Source: Bosea sp. 685 (GTDB taxonomy: Bacteria; Pseudomonadota; Alphaproteobacteria; Rhizobiales; Beijerinckiaceae). Taken from it: a DNA stretch of 64,000 bases. The notes beneath the pieces were generated by a model that searched no databases, was not told where the DNA came from, and saw only the letters and a program-made list of their open reading frames with translations. Numbering within the stretch: position 1 is the stretch's first letter; every line of letters starts with the position of its first letter. Of the stretch, positions 42,695-50,830 are shown piece by piece. Both the position numbers and the translations under genes were made by a program. The stretch spans positions 3,286,001-3,350,000 of the forward strand of contig NZ_CP134779.1 of the NCBI RefSeq assembly GCF_031884435.1, read 5' to 3'.

Positions 42695-43198
42695 TCATGA
42701 GTTTGGCTGAGCGATTGCGTTGAAGAGGTAATCATCGTCCCAACCGAGCGTTTTGCGGCGGGTCTTGATGCTGGCTTTGTCGTTGATTTGCTTGATGATG
42801 TTGATGCTGGCGTGTCGGATGGCGGCCATGTTTGCGGGTCCGTTTTGAGATCGCAGGCGCATCAGGTCATCGTGGAAGACGACGTCCATGACCCAGTGGA
42901 GTCGGTTTTCGACACCCAGTGGGCGCGCACGGCGTGGGCATTGGGATGCAGAGAGTGTTGCCGAGGAGAGGTAGTAGCGCCTGGCCAGCGAAACCTGGCC
43001 GGCGCGCTCGACGGTTGCCTCGACCATTCCGATCATGGCCAGCGCGGCAAAGCGCGATTCTCCGGGAAAGCGTTGGTCGGAAGCGAGCCATGAGACGTCG
43101 TGGCTGACGCGATGGCGGCGGGTCTTGATGCGGCCATGGCCTCCCTCGGTGGCATCGTGGGTGTCGAAGGCGCTTATCGGCGCTCGCTCGAAGAACAC
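42695..43198 (-). pseudogene. ISAs1-family transposase remnant (C-terminal part)
   Basis: The 167 codons match only the end of ISAs1-type transposases: HGRIKTRRHRVSHDVSWLAS, FAALAMIGMVEATVER, YYLSS, GVENRLHWVMDVVFHDD and KTRRKTLGWDDDYLF. The N-terminal ~200 residues are missing. In the middle, the family motif N-AHAVRAHWGVENRLHW is broken: NAHAVRAHW reads in one frame and GVENRLHW in another. Two nearby single-base indels compensate each other and leave the frame open but garble about 10 residues. Not functional. It converges on the autotransporter stop. Confidence 0.85.
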
Positions 43199-43269
43199 CG
43201 CTTACTGTAGGAGTGGCTGGCGGCGAGATTGAGCGGGCTAGCTCCTGTCGACTTGGCCGAGCTGAGACT

Positions 43270-43878
43270 GCTGTCCAGAGTTGTCCAGCAGGCTGCGTCA
43301 GTGCGCGAAAATCAATCAGGCGGGATCAGATCGAGGGTGAATTCGAGGTGCTGCTGCGCTCACGCCAGCCGACGCCGGTCCTGTTGGATCTCGTCAGTGC
43401 GATGATGAAGAACGCCTGGGATCAACGCCGGCAACAGGTGGCGGATGTGATTCTGAGCCTCCGGAAGGAACTCAGGGATATCGATACCCAGACCGACAAG
43501 CTTCTGGAGCGGATTATCGAATCCGACAGCCCTGCGGTGACGTCGGCCTATGAGAAAAAAATCGTCCAGCTCGAACAGCGCAAGCTGCTCCTGAGCGAGA
43601 GGATCGAACAGAGCGAGCGGCCAACGGTTGGCTATCGCGAAATGTTCGAACTCGCCATGGGCTTTCTCTCAAGCTACTGGAAAATATGGAGTTCTGGTCA
43701 GTTCAAACTGCGCCGAATGGTCCTAAGCTTAGCGTTTGTCGAGCGTATCGCCTACAGCCAGGAGGACGGGTTTTCGAACTCGAAAATATCGTTGCCGTTC
43801 AATATCTTAAAGGAGATTTGTATGCAGAAAAAGATGATGGCGCGACCTACGGGAGTCGAACCCGTCTCCCCAGCGTGA
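43270..43878 (+). pseudogene. C-terminal remnant of a large serine recombinase
   Basis: The segment begins within the zinc-ribbon region (CPAGCVSARKSIRRDQIEGEFE). It continues as the coiled coil (DQRRQQVADVILSLRKELRD, SAYEKKIVQLEQRKLLLSERI) and the end typical of large serine recombinases (FLSSYWKIWSSGQFKLRRMV, FVERIAYSQEDGF). The catalytic resolvase domain is absent, so it is inactive. The final codons run into the tRNA-Glu gene; the apparent C-terminus MARPTGVEPVSPA is the antisense of the tRNA 3' half. This marks an old integration at the tRNA. Confidence 0.85.
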
Positions 43879-43912
43879 AAGGCTGGTGTCCTAACCGATA
43901 GACGAAGGTCGC
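43838..43912 (-). tRNA. tRNA-Glu (anticodon TTC)
   Basis: A full cloverleaf is visible. The acceptor stem is GCGACCT with AGGTCGC, the D-arm contains GTTAGGAC, the anticodon arm is CCAGC-CTTTCAC-GCTGG with anticodon TTC, and the T-arm is ACGGG-TTCGACT-CCCGT. The discriminator G is followed by an encoded CCA (43838-43840 on the plus strand as TGG). The 3' end abuts the recombinase remnant. Confidence 0.95.
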
Positions 43913-44057
43913 GGGCCTCTGAATCGACGGCTGCCCGTCGAGAAGCGGGGCGAGGTATAGTGGCAGGGCGCGCCCTCTGCAAGCGCCAGTTTGACGATAT
44001 CCGGGGAAAGTCCGGAGTGGCCCGCCGCCACCGGCCTTCCCCTCAAAACGATAGCAA

Positions 44058-45863
44058 TCAGCCCAAGCGCGCCATGTCGAGGACGCGCAGCTCGGCGCTC
44101 TCACGGCCGCCCCAGCGGTTCAGCGTCAGCGTCGCGGCAAGATGGACGCTCTCGCCACGCGCCGCCAGCAGGGCGCGTCCCAGCGGCTCCTGCGCCACGC
44201 GGAAGGCGATGCCGCCCACGGTCGCGCCGTCGCCGCTCTTGAGCTTGATGCGGACATGGCCGCCGCTGCCGATCTCGACAGCCTCGACCAGGCGATGCGA
44301 GGGGAAGACGAAAACCGGCTCGGGACTGCCTGCGCCAAAGGGCCCTGCCTTGTCGATCTCGGCGAGCAGGCGCGGATTGGCGCCGCCCGCGCTCAGCGCC
44401 GCATCGATCAGCAGCGCCTCGGCCTCACCGGCCGCCGCGACCTGCATCGCCAGCCGCTCGGCCAGGAAAGCCTGGAAAGCGGAAGCCTGCCCGGCAGCCA
44501 GCGTCACGCCGGCCGCCATGGCGTGGCCGCCGCCCTTGACCGCGAGCCCGGCCTCGACCGCCTCGCGCACGGCACGGCCGAGATCGACACCGGCGACCGA
44601 ACGGCCCGACCCAGTCGCGCCGCCCTCCCCGTTCAAGGCGAGCGCGAAGGCCGGGCGCCGGAAGCGCTCCTTCAGCCTTGCTGCGACGAGGCCGACGATG
44701 CCGGGATGCCAATCGGCAGAGGCCGCCATCAGCACGGGCTGGTCGGGCAGGCTCATCAGCGCATGATCGGCCTGCGCGGTGGCTTCCAGCACCGCCTGCC
44801 GCTCGATCTCCTGACGTTCCTGGTTCAATCGGTTGAGTTCGGTCGCGATGCTGCGCGCCTCGATCTCGTCTTCGGTCAGCAAGAGCCTCGCCCCCAGCGC
44901 CGCATCGCCGATGCGGCCACCGGCATTGATGCGCGGGCCGAGCAGAAAGCCGAGATGCCAGGGCTGCACCGGGCCATCCAGCCCTGCGACATCCATCAGC
45001 GCGGCCAGTCCCGGCCGCGTCCGCCCCCGCAAGATGGCGATGCCCTGGCGCACGAAAGCGCGGTTGAGACCCTTGAGCGGCACGACATCGGCCACCGTCG
45101 CCAACGCCACGAGATCCAGCGCCGCCAGCAGATCGGGCTCGCCCTCCGCCCTGCCCGCCCAGAAGCCCTGCCGCCGCAGCGTCCGGCTGAGGGCCACGAG
45201 CGTCAGGAAGACGACGCCTGCCGCGCAGAGATGGCCGAGCCCGGAGAGATCGTCCTGCCGGTTGGGATTGACCAGGGCGGCGACGGGCGGAAGCAGCTCG
45301 GGCGCCTGATGGTGGTCGAGGACGACGACATCGAGCCCGAGCCTTTGCGCCTCGGCCAGCGGCTCATGGCTGGTCGTGCCGCAATCGACCGTGACCAATA
45401 GCGTCGCGCCTTCGCCTGCCAGTGTGCGGATGGCGTCGCTGTTGGGACCATAGCCCTCGATCAAGCGGTCGGGGATATGGATGCGCGGCTGCGCGCCAGC
45501 CTGGCGCAGGAAGCCCGCGAGCAGGGCCGCCGAGCAGGCGCCGTCGACATCGTAATCGCCGAAGATCGCAACCTTCTCGCGCCGCTGCGCCGCCTCGGCG
45601 AGACGGGCGGCGGCAGCTTCCATATCGGTCAATGTCGCGGGATCGGGCAGGAGATCGCGCAGGCGGGGCTCGAGGAAGCCCAAGGCCTCATTGGGCTCGA
45701 CGCCGCGCCCGGCGAGCAGGCGCGACAAGGTATCGGGAATGCCTTCGAGCTGCGCCAGGGCCTCGGCGCGACCGAGCCCCGCAGCGTCCAGCCTGTCGCG
45801 CCAGGGCCGGCCGAGCACGGAGTGGGACACGCCAAGGAAAAGGCGCTGGGGAATGAGACTCAT
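44058..45863 (-). CDS. recJ: Single-stranded-DNA-specific exonuclease RecJ
   Basis: A 601-residue RecJ. DHH-phosphoesterase motifs are VAIFGDYDVDGACSAALLAGF (motif I, metal-binding Asp residues), LLVTVDCGTTSHEPL, LDVVVLDHHQAPELLPP (DHH motif), GHLCAAGVVFLTLV, and the DHHA1 glycine-rich end AVKGGGHAMAAGVTLA. It degrades single-stranded DNA 5' to 3' in recombination and repair. The next gene on the backbone is usually glpX, but here three catabolic genes intervene. It lies 145 bases from tRNA-Glu. Confidence 0.97.
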   Translation of the reverse strand: MSLIPQRLFLGVSHSVLGRPWRDRLDAAGLGRAEALAQLEGIPDTLSRLLAGRGVEPNEALGFLEPRLRDLLPDPATLTDMEAAAARLAEAAQRREKVAIFGDYDVDGACSAALLAGFLRQAGAQPRIHIPDRLIEGYGPNSDAIRTLAGEGATLLVTVDCGTTSHEPLAEAQRLGLDVVVLDHHQAPELLPPVAALVNPNRQDDLSGLGHLCAAGVVFLTLVALSRTLRRQGFWAGRAEGEPDLLAALDLVALATVADVVPLKGLNRAFVRQGIAILRGRTRPGLAALMDVAGLDGPVQPWHLGFLLGPRINAGGRIGDAALGARLLLTEDEIEARSIATELNRLNQERQEIERQAVLEATAQADHALMSLPDQPVLMAASADWHPGIVGLVAARLKERFRRPAFALALNGEGGATGSGRSVAGVDLGRAVREAVEAGLAVKGGGHAMAAGVTLAAGQASAFQAFLAERLAMQVAAAGEAEALLIDAALSAGGANPRLLAEIDKAGPFGAGSPEPVFVFPSHRLVEAVEIGSGGHVRIKLKSGDGATVGGIAFRVAQEPLGRALLAARGESVHLAATLTLNRWGGRESAELRVLDMARLG

Positions 45864-45972
45864 GATCTAAGGGGGTCGCGCAGGCGCGTGCATTCGTCAA
45901 CCGCTACCTGCCTTGCCGGGCTTTAGGGGATCGCCATACTGCGTGGCAAGCAGCCGGGAAAGGGCAGCAGGA

Positions 45973-47628
45973 ATGGGGCAGGACGCGGACGTCATCATCG
46001 TTGGGGCCGGTCTCTCCGGGCTCGTGGCTGCGACAGAGCTCACCGACGCCGGCCGGAAGGTCATCCTGCTCGATCAGGAGCCCGAGCAATCGCTGGGTGG
46101 GCAGGCCTTCTGGTCGCTCGGCGGATTGTTCATGGTCGACACGCCCGAGCAGCGCCGCCTGCGCATTCGCGATTCGCGCGAACTCGCCGCGCAAGACTGG
46201 TTCGGCTCAGCGGGGTTCGACCGCTCCGAGGACGATTGGCCGCGCAGATGGGCGCAGGCCTATCTCGACTTCGCCTCTGGGGAGAAGCGCGCCTGGCTGC
46301 ATGGGATGGGCATGCGCTGGTTTCCTGTCGTCGGCTGGGCCGAGCGCGGCGGCTACCTCGCCAGCGGCCACGGCAACTCGGTGCCGCGCTTCCACGTCAC
46401 CTGGGGCACCGGGCCCGGCGTGCTGGAGCCGTTCCTGCGTCGGCTGAAAGAGGCGCAGACCCGCGGCTTGATCGAGCTTCGCTTTCGCCACCGCGTCACT
46501 GCGCTTACCCGCGGCGCCGGCGCGGTCGACGGCGTCGAAGGCGAGATCCTGGAGGCGAGCACGGTCGAGCGTGGAGCGAAGAGCTCACGCGATGTGGTCG
46601 GGGCTTTCGCGCTCAAGGCGCAGGCCGTGATCGTCACCTCCGGCGGCATCGGCGGCAATCACGATCTCGTCCGGGCGAGCTGGCCGCAGCGCTTGGGCGC
46701 TCCGCCCCGGCGCCTGCTCTCAGGCGTGCCCGACCATGTCGACGGCGCGATGCTGGCCATCGCGGAGGCGGCCGGCGGCCGCCTGATCAATGGCGACCGG
46801 ATGTGGCACTATGTCGAGGGCATCGCCAATTGGGCGCCGATCTGGCCGCTCCATGGCATCCGCATCCTGCCCGGCCCCTCCTCGCTCTGGTTCGATGCAC
46901 GCGGCAACCGCCTGCCGGTGCCACTGTTTCCCGGTTTCGACACGCTCGGCACGCTCGAGCACATCATGAAGACGGGCTACGATTATTCCTGGTTCGTGCT
47001 GAACCGCAGCATCATCGCCAAGGAATTCGCGCTCTCGGGCTCCGAGCAGAATCCCGATTTGACCGGGAAGAGCTGGCGCCAGGTGCTGGGACGAGCGGGC
47101 GGCGGCGTACCGGCGCCCGTCCAGGCCTTCATGGACAAGGGCGAGGATTTCATCGTCGAGAGCGATTTTTCCCGGCTGGTCGCGCGCATGAATGCGCTTG
47201 CCGGCGAAGCGCTGATCGACGAGGCGCAGCTTCGGGCCGAGATCGAAGCGCGCGACCGCGCGCTCGACAACCCCTTCGGCAAGGATCTGCAGGTCACGGC
47301 ACTGCGCGGCGCCCGCGCCTATCTCGGCGACCGCCTGATCCGGACAGCCAAACCGCATCGCATCCTCGACCCGGCGCATGGTCCGCTGATCGCCGTCAGG
47401 CTCAATATCCTGACCCGCAAATCATTGGGCGGCCTGATGACGGATTTGTCCTCGCGCGTGCTGGATGGGACGGGCGAGCCGGTGCCCGGGCTCTATGCGG
47501 CCGGAGAAGCCGCCGGCTTCGGCGGCGGCGGCCTGCATGGCTATCGTGCGCTCGAAGGCACCTTCCTCGGCGGCTGCCTGTTCTCCGGCCGGACCGCCGG
47601 GCGCGCCGCAGCGAAGGCGGTGGGATAG
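45973..47628 (+). CDS. FAD-binding dehydrogenase (fumarate-reductase/ketosteroid-dehydrogenase-like)
   Basis: A 551-residue flavoprotein. The dinucleotide-binding motif DVIIVGAGLSGLVAATELTD is followed by EQSLGGQAFWSLGGLFMVD. A second conserved part reads AVIVTSGGIGGNHDLVRASWP, and the C-terminal FAD end is VPGLYAAGEAAGFGGGGLHGYRALEGTFLGG. Members introduce or reduce a C=C bond next to a carbonyl; many are annotated only as FAD-binding dehydrogenases. It is divergent from recJ (109-base gap) and convergent with the enoyl-CoA hydratase gene, only 7 bases apart. The substrate is unknown. Confidence 0.88.
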   Translation: MGQDADVIIVGAGLSGLVAATELTDAGRKVILLDQEPEQSLGGQAFWSLGGLFMVDTPEQRRLRIRDSRELAAQDWFGSAGFDRSEDDWPRRWAQAYLDFASGEKRAWLHGMGMRWFPVVGWAERGGYLASGHGNSVPRFHVTWGTGPGVLEPFLRRLKEAQTRGLIELRFRHRVTALTRGAGAVDGVEGEILEASTVERGAKSSRDVVGAFALKAQAVIVTSGGIGGNHDLVRASWPQRLGAPPRRLLSGVPDHVDGAMLAIAEAAGGRLINGDRMWHYVEGIANWAPIWPLHGIRILPGPSSLWFDARGNRLPVPLFPGFDTLGTLEHIMKTGYDYSWFVLNRSIIAKEFALSGSEQNPDLTGKSWRQVLGRAGGGVPAPVQAFMDKGEDFIVESDFSRLVARMNALAGEALIDEAQLRAEIEARDRALDNPFGKDLQVTALRGARAYLGDRLIRTAKPHRILDPAHGPLIAVRLNILTRKSLGGLMTDLSSRVLDGTGEPVPGLYAAGEAAGFGGGGLHGYRALEGTFLGGCLFSGRTAGRAAAKAVG

Positions 47629-47635
47629 GCGCGGC

Positions 47636-48415
47636 TTACTTGCCCTGCCAGTGCGGCGCGCGCTTGCCGAGGAAGGCTTCCATGCCCTCGCGGAAATCGG
47701 CGCTCATATAGCACATCAGGACGAGGTCATCGCCCTGCGGGTGGCCATTGGCCTTGGCGATGCGGCGCAGCGCTTCCTTGGTCGCGCGCATCGTCAAGGG
47801 CGCATGGCCTGCGATCGTGGTCGCCAGTTCGCGCATCCGGACGAGGAGCGCGGCATGGTCCGGGACGAGCTCGTTATAGAGCCCGATGCGCTGCCCCTCC
47901 TCGGCTTCGATCAGGCGCGCGGTGAAGACGATATCCTTGACGCGGGCGGGGCCGAGCAGCGTCGCCAGCCTGGCGTAGTTGCTCATCGACAGACAATTGC
48001 CGAGCGTGCGCGCCACCGGAAAGCCGAAGCGGGCCGATTGCGTCGCGATCCGGATGTCGCAGGCGCAGGCGATGCTGGCGCCGCCACCCGTGACCGCGCC
48101 GGAGATCGCAGCGATGGTCGGAATCGGGCAGCTTTCAATCGCCGTGATGATGCGGTCGATCCGGCTCTCATAGGCCAGCGCATCGTCTGGCGTATTGAAG
48201 GCGCGAAACTGCGTGATGTCGGTGCCGGCGGCGAAAGCCTTTTCGCCGGCGCCGGTGAAGACGAGCACTTTCGGGTCGCCATGGCCGGGAAGATCGCCGC
48301 AGATCGCGGCGAGGCGCTCATACATCGCGAAGGTCAGCGCATTGCGGGCCTGGGGGCGGTTGAGCGTGATCGTGCCGATGCCGTCCGCGACGGTGTAGAG
48401 AATCTCGTCGTCCAT
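47636..48415 (-). CDS. Enoyl-CoA hydratase/isomerase family protein
   Basis: A 259-residue crotonase starting at ATG 48415 (MDDEILYTVADGIGTITLNR). Oxyanion-hole regions are TGAGEKAFAAGTDITQF and AISGAVTGGGASIACACDIRI. The residues usually acidic in hydratases (a Glu in the GLPE block) are replaced here (FGFPVARTLGNCLS), so it may be an isomerase, hydrolase or racemase-like member. It is 10 bases downstream of the CoA-transferase gene in the same operon, which suggests both act on one CoA ester. Confidence 0.87.
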   Translation of the reverse strand: MDDEILYTVADGIGTITLNRPQARNALTFAMYERLAAICGDLPGHGDPKVLVFTGAGEKAFAAGTDITQFRAFNTPDDALAYESRIDRIITAIESCPIPTIAAISGAVTGGGASIACACDIRIATQSARFGFPVARTLGNCLSMSNYARLATLLGPARVKDIVFTARLIEAEEGQRIGLYNELVPDHAALLVRMRELATTIAGHAPLTMRATKEALRRIAKANGHPQGDDLVLMCYMSADFREGMEAFLGKRAPHWQGK

Positions 48416-48425
48416 GCTAACTCCT

Positions 48426-49619
48426 TCAGATCGCGCCACTATCCTTCAAACGCGTGATCGCCGCTTCGTCATAGCCGAGCTCGCCCAGGATCTCGGCATT
48501 GTGCTCGCCGGCTTCGGGCGTCGGCGTCTGCACGGAAGCCGGCGTGCGCGACAAGCCGACAGGCTCGCCGATGACGCGGATATCGCCGAGCACAGGATGC
48601 GAAACCGGCTGCGCAATGCCCAGATGCCGGACCTGCGGGTCGTCGAACATCGCATCGACCGCATAGATCGGCCCCGCCGGCACGGCCGCCGCCTCAAAAG
48701 CAGCCAGCCAATGGGCGCTGTCCTGCGTGGTCAGGATCGCCTCGATCAGCGCGCGCAATTCGGGCCGCGCTTTGAACCGCTTCTCCATATTGTCGTAGCG
48801 CGGATCGCTTGCGAGGTCGGGGCGGTCGATCGCCCCGCAGAAGGAGCGCCAATGCCCTTCCGCGCCGACGCCGATATTGATGTGGCCGTCGCGCGTCGCA
48901 TAGACGCCCATCGGCGTCGAATAGGGATGGTCGTTGCCGGCCTGCGGCGGCACCTGGCCTTCGACCAGGAAGCGCGCCGCCTGGAAATCCATCATCGCGA
49001 TCTGGGCTCCGAGCAGCGAGGTCTGGACCCATTGGCCCTTGCCGGAGACCGCGCGCTCCTGCAGCGCCACCAGCGCGCCGATCGCGCCATAAAGCCCGGC
49101 GGCGGAATCGGCGACTGCGATGCCGGCGCGCACCGGGCCCTGGCCAGGCAGCCCCGTCACCGACATCATTCCGCCCATGCCCTGGGCGATCTGGTCGAAG
49201 CCCGCGCGCGTCCGGTAAGGCCCGCTCTGGCCGAAGCCCGAGATCGAGACCAGGATCAGGCGCGGATTGAGCGCGTGCAGCGTCTCGAAATCGAGGCCGA
49301 GCCGCTCCTTCACATCGGGCCGGAAGTTCTCGACCAGGAGATCGGCGCTCTCGATCAGCTTGCGCAGGACTGCCGCGCCGCCTTCCGTCTTCAGATTGAG
49401 CGTCAGCGAGCGCTTGTTGCGATGCAGGTTCTGCATGTCATAGCCATGCCGCGGCCCGCTCATGTTCTCGTTGGGGTCGAAGCCCGGCGGGCTCTCGACC
49501 TTGATCACATCGGCGCCGAAATCCGCGAAGACCCGCACGCAGGTCGGCCCCGCCCGGACGCGCGAGAGATCGAGCACGCGGAGGCGGTTGAGCGCGGAGG
49601 ACGGCGACGGGCGCGGCAT
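48426..49619 (-). CDS. CaiB/BaiF-type (class III) CoA-transferase
   Basis: A 397-residue CoA-transferase. The N-terminus is LRVLDLSRVRAGPTCVRVFADFGADVIKVESP, then KRSLTLNLKTEGG and ADLLVENFRPDV. The catalytic Asp is in GIAVADSAAGLYGAIG. The C-terminal half has GHWRSFCGAIDRPDLASDPRY. It moves CoA between carboxylic acids without ATP and so can activate the substrate of the hydratase downstream. I chose ATG 49619 over a start 15 bases upstream because MPRPSPSSALNRLRVLDLS fits the family better. A family B repeat lies upstream. Confidence 0.92.
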   Translation of the reverse strand: MPRPSPSSALNRLRVLDLSRVRAGPTCVRVFADFGADVIKVESPPGFDPNENMSGPRHGYDMQNLHRNKRSLTLNLKTEGGAAVLRKLIESADLLVENFRPDVKERLGLDFETLHALNPRLILVSISGFGQSGPYRTRAGFDQIAQGMGGMMSVTGLPGQGPVRAGIAVADSAAGLYGAIGALVALQERAVSGKGQWVQTSLLGAQIAMMDFQAARFLVEGQVPPQAGNDHPYSTPMGVYATRDGHINIGVGAEGHWRSFCGAIDRPDLASDPRYDNMEKRFKARPELRALIEAILTTQDSAHWLAAFEAAAVPAGPIYAVDAMFDDPQVRHLGIAQPVSHPVLGDIRVIGEPVGLSRTPASVQTPTPEAGEHNAEILGELGYDEAAITRLKDSGAI

Positions 49620-49673
49620 GGCTCTCCACAGCAACTTGCCGATTCAGTTAGATCGTCAAGTTGCTCTATCCTT

Positions 49674-49730
49674 TTGTTTTAACGCGTTTTCCTTACGCGA
49701 ACCGGTATCCACTTCGTTCGCAAACGCGCT
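49674..49730 (-). repeat. Dispersed palindromic repeat, family B, inverted copy
   Basis: Read on the minus strand: GCGTTTGCGAACGAAGTGGA, then TACCGGTTCGCGTAAGGAAA and GCGTTAAAACAA. This is clearly the same family as 15307-15362. It lies between the CoA-transferase promoter and the 3' end of glpX, the right edge of the block that separates recJ from glpX. Confidence 0.65.
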
Positions 49731-49759
49731 GGGTTGGATGAGGCTCTCGCCTCCCAGGC

Positions 49760-50758
49760 TCAATCCAGCTTGAACTTCGCGAAGTCGCGGTGCTCGCCAT
49801 AGATCCGGCGCACGGTGCCGGTGATCGAGCGATAGACGATCGTCTCGGTCTCGATGACGTCCTTGCCGAACCTGACGCCCTTCAGCATGCCGCCATTGGT
49901 GACGCCGGTGGCGCAGACGATGGTATCGCCCGAGGCCATCTCCTCCATGCTGTATTTCCGGTTCGGATCGGTGATGCCCATGGTGAGGGCACGGGCGCGC
50001 TTCTCCTCGGTGTCGAGGATGAGGCGGCCCTGCATCTGGCCGCCGACGCAACGCAGCGCAGCTGCCGCCAGCACGCCCTCGGGCGCGCCACCGATGCCGA
50101 GATAGAGGTCGATGCCGGTCTTGTCCGGCTCGGTGCAGTAGATCACGCCGGCGACGTCGCCATCGGTGATCAGGCGGATCGAGCAGCCGGTTTTGCGGAC
50201 CTCCTCGATCAGCTTGGCATGGCGCGGGCGGTCCATGATCAGGGTCGAGATCTCGCTCGGCTTGACGCCCTTGGCCTTGGCCAGCGCATGGATGTTGTCG
50301 GTCGCGGAGGCGTCGAGATCGACCACGCCGCGGGCATAGCCCGGGCCGATCGCGATCTTGTTCATGTAGACGTCAGGCGCGTTGAGCAGCTTGCCGGCCT
50401 CGGCCATCGCCATCACGGCGATGGAATCGGGCATGTCCTTGGCGCAGAGCGTCGTGCCCTCGAGCGGATCGACGGCGATGTGGACCTTGGGGCCCTGCCT
50501 GGTGCCGACCTTCTCGCCGATGAAGAGCATCGGCGCCTCGTCGCGCTCGCCCTCGCCGATGACGATCTCGCCGTCGATCGGCAGGCGGTTGAGCTCGCGG
50601 CGCATGGCGTCGACCGCCGCCTGATCCGCCGCCTTCTCATTGCCGTGACCGCGGAGCCTCGCGGCCGAAACCGCAGCGCGCTCGGTGACGCGGACCAGCT
50701 CCATCGAGAGATAGCGCTCGATGATCTGGTTCGGGGAAATACGGAGATCTTCGGACAT
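49760..50758 (-). CDS. glpX: Class II fructose-1,6-bisphosphatase
   Basis: A 332-residue GlpX starting at ATG 50758 (MSEDLRISPNQIIERYLSMELVRVTE). Metal and substrate motifs are GEGERDEAPMLFIGEKVG, AVDPLEGTTLCAKDMPDSIAVMAMAE, PGYARGVVDLDAS, LGIGGAPEGVLAAAALRC, and the C-terminal TGVTNGGMLKGVRF. It hydrolyses fructose 1,6-bisphosphate in gluconeogenesis. It is downstream of hom, separated by a 12-bp-stem hairpin. Some alphaproteobacterial members also act on sedoheptulose bisphosphate. Confidence 0.96.
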   Translation of the reverse strand: MSEDLRISPNQIIERYLSMELVRVTERAAVSAARLRGHGNEKAADQAAVDAMRRELNRLPIDGEIVIGEGERDEAPMLFIGEKVGTRQGPKVHIAVDPLEGTTLCAKDMPDSIAVMAMAEAGKLLNAPDVYMNKIAIGPGYARGVVDLDASATDNIHALAKAKGVKPSEISTLIMDRPRHAKLIEEVRKTGCSIRLITDGDVAGVIYCTEPDKTGIDLYLGIGGAPEGVLAAAALRCVGGQMQGRLILDTEEKRARALTMGITDPNRKYSMEEMASGDTIVCATGVTNGGMLKGVRFGKDVIETETIVYRSITGTVRRIYGEHRDFAKFKLD

Positions 50759-50780
50759 GGATGGCTCCCTATGGGCAGTC

Positions 50781-50830
50781 GGCAATCGGCAGCGGGCAGT
50801 CGGTCTGGCTATTGCCAACTGCCGATTGCC
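50781..50830 (-). terminator. Hairpin between hom and glpX
   Basis: GGCAATCGGCAG (50781-50792) and CTGCCGATTGCC (50819-50830) form a perfect 12-bp stem with a 26-base loop, touching the hom stop codon. There is no T-run, so partial termination or mRNA-processing is more likely than a full terminator. The neighbouring word GGGCAGTCGG is also directly repeated. Confidence 0.5.

Noticed and set aside
39516..42698. A 1060-codon open frame on the minus strand opposite the autotransporter
   Set aside because: It is Arg/Gly/Ala-rich with no recognisable domain, mirrors the repeats of the real gene, and arises from GC-rich third positions. The plus-strand protein has a signal peptide, passenger repeats and beta-barrel.
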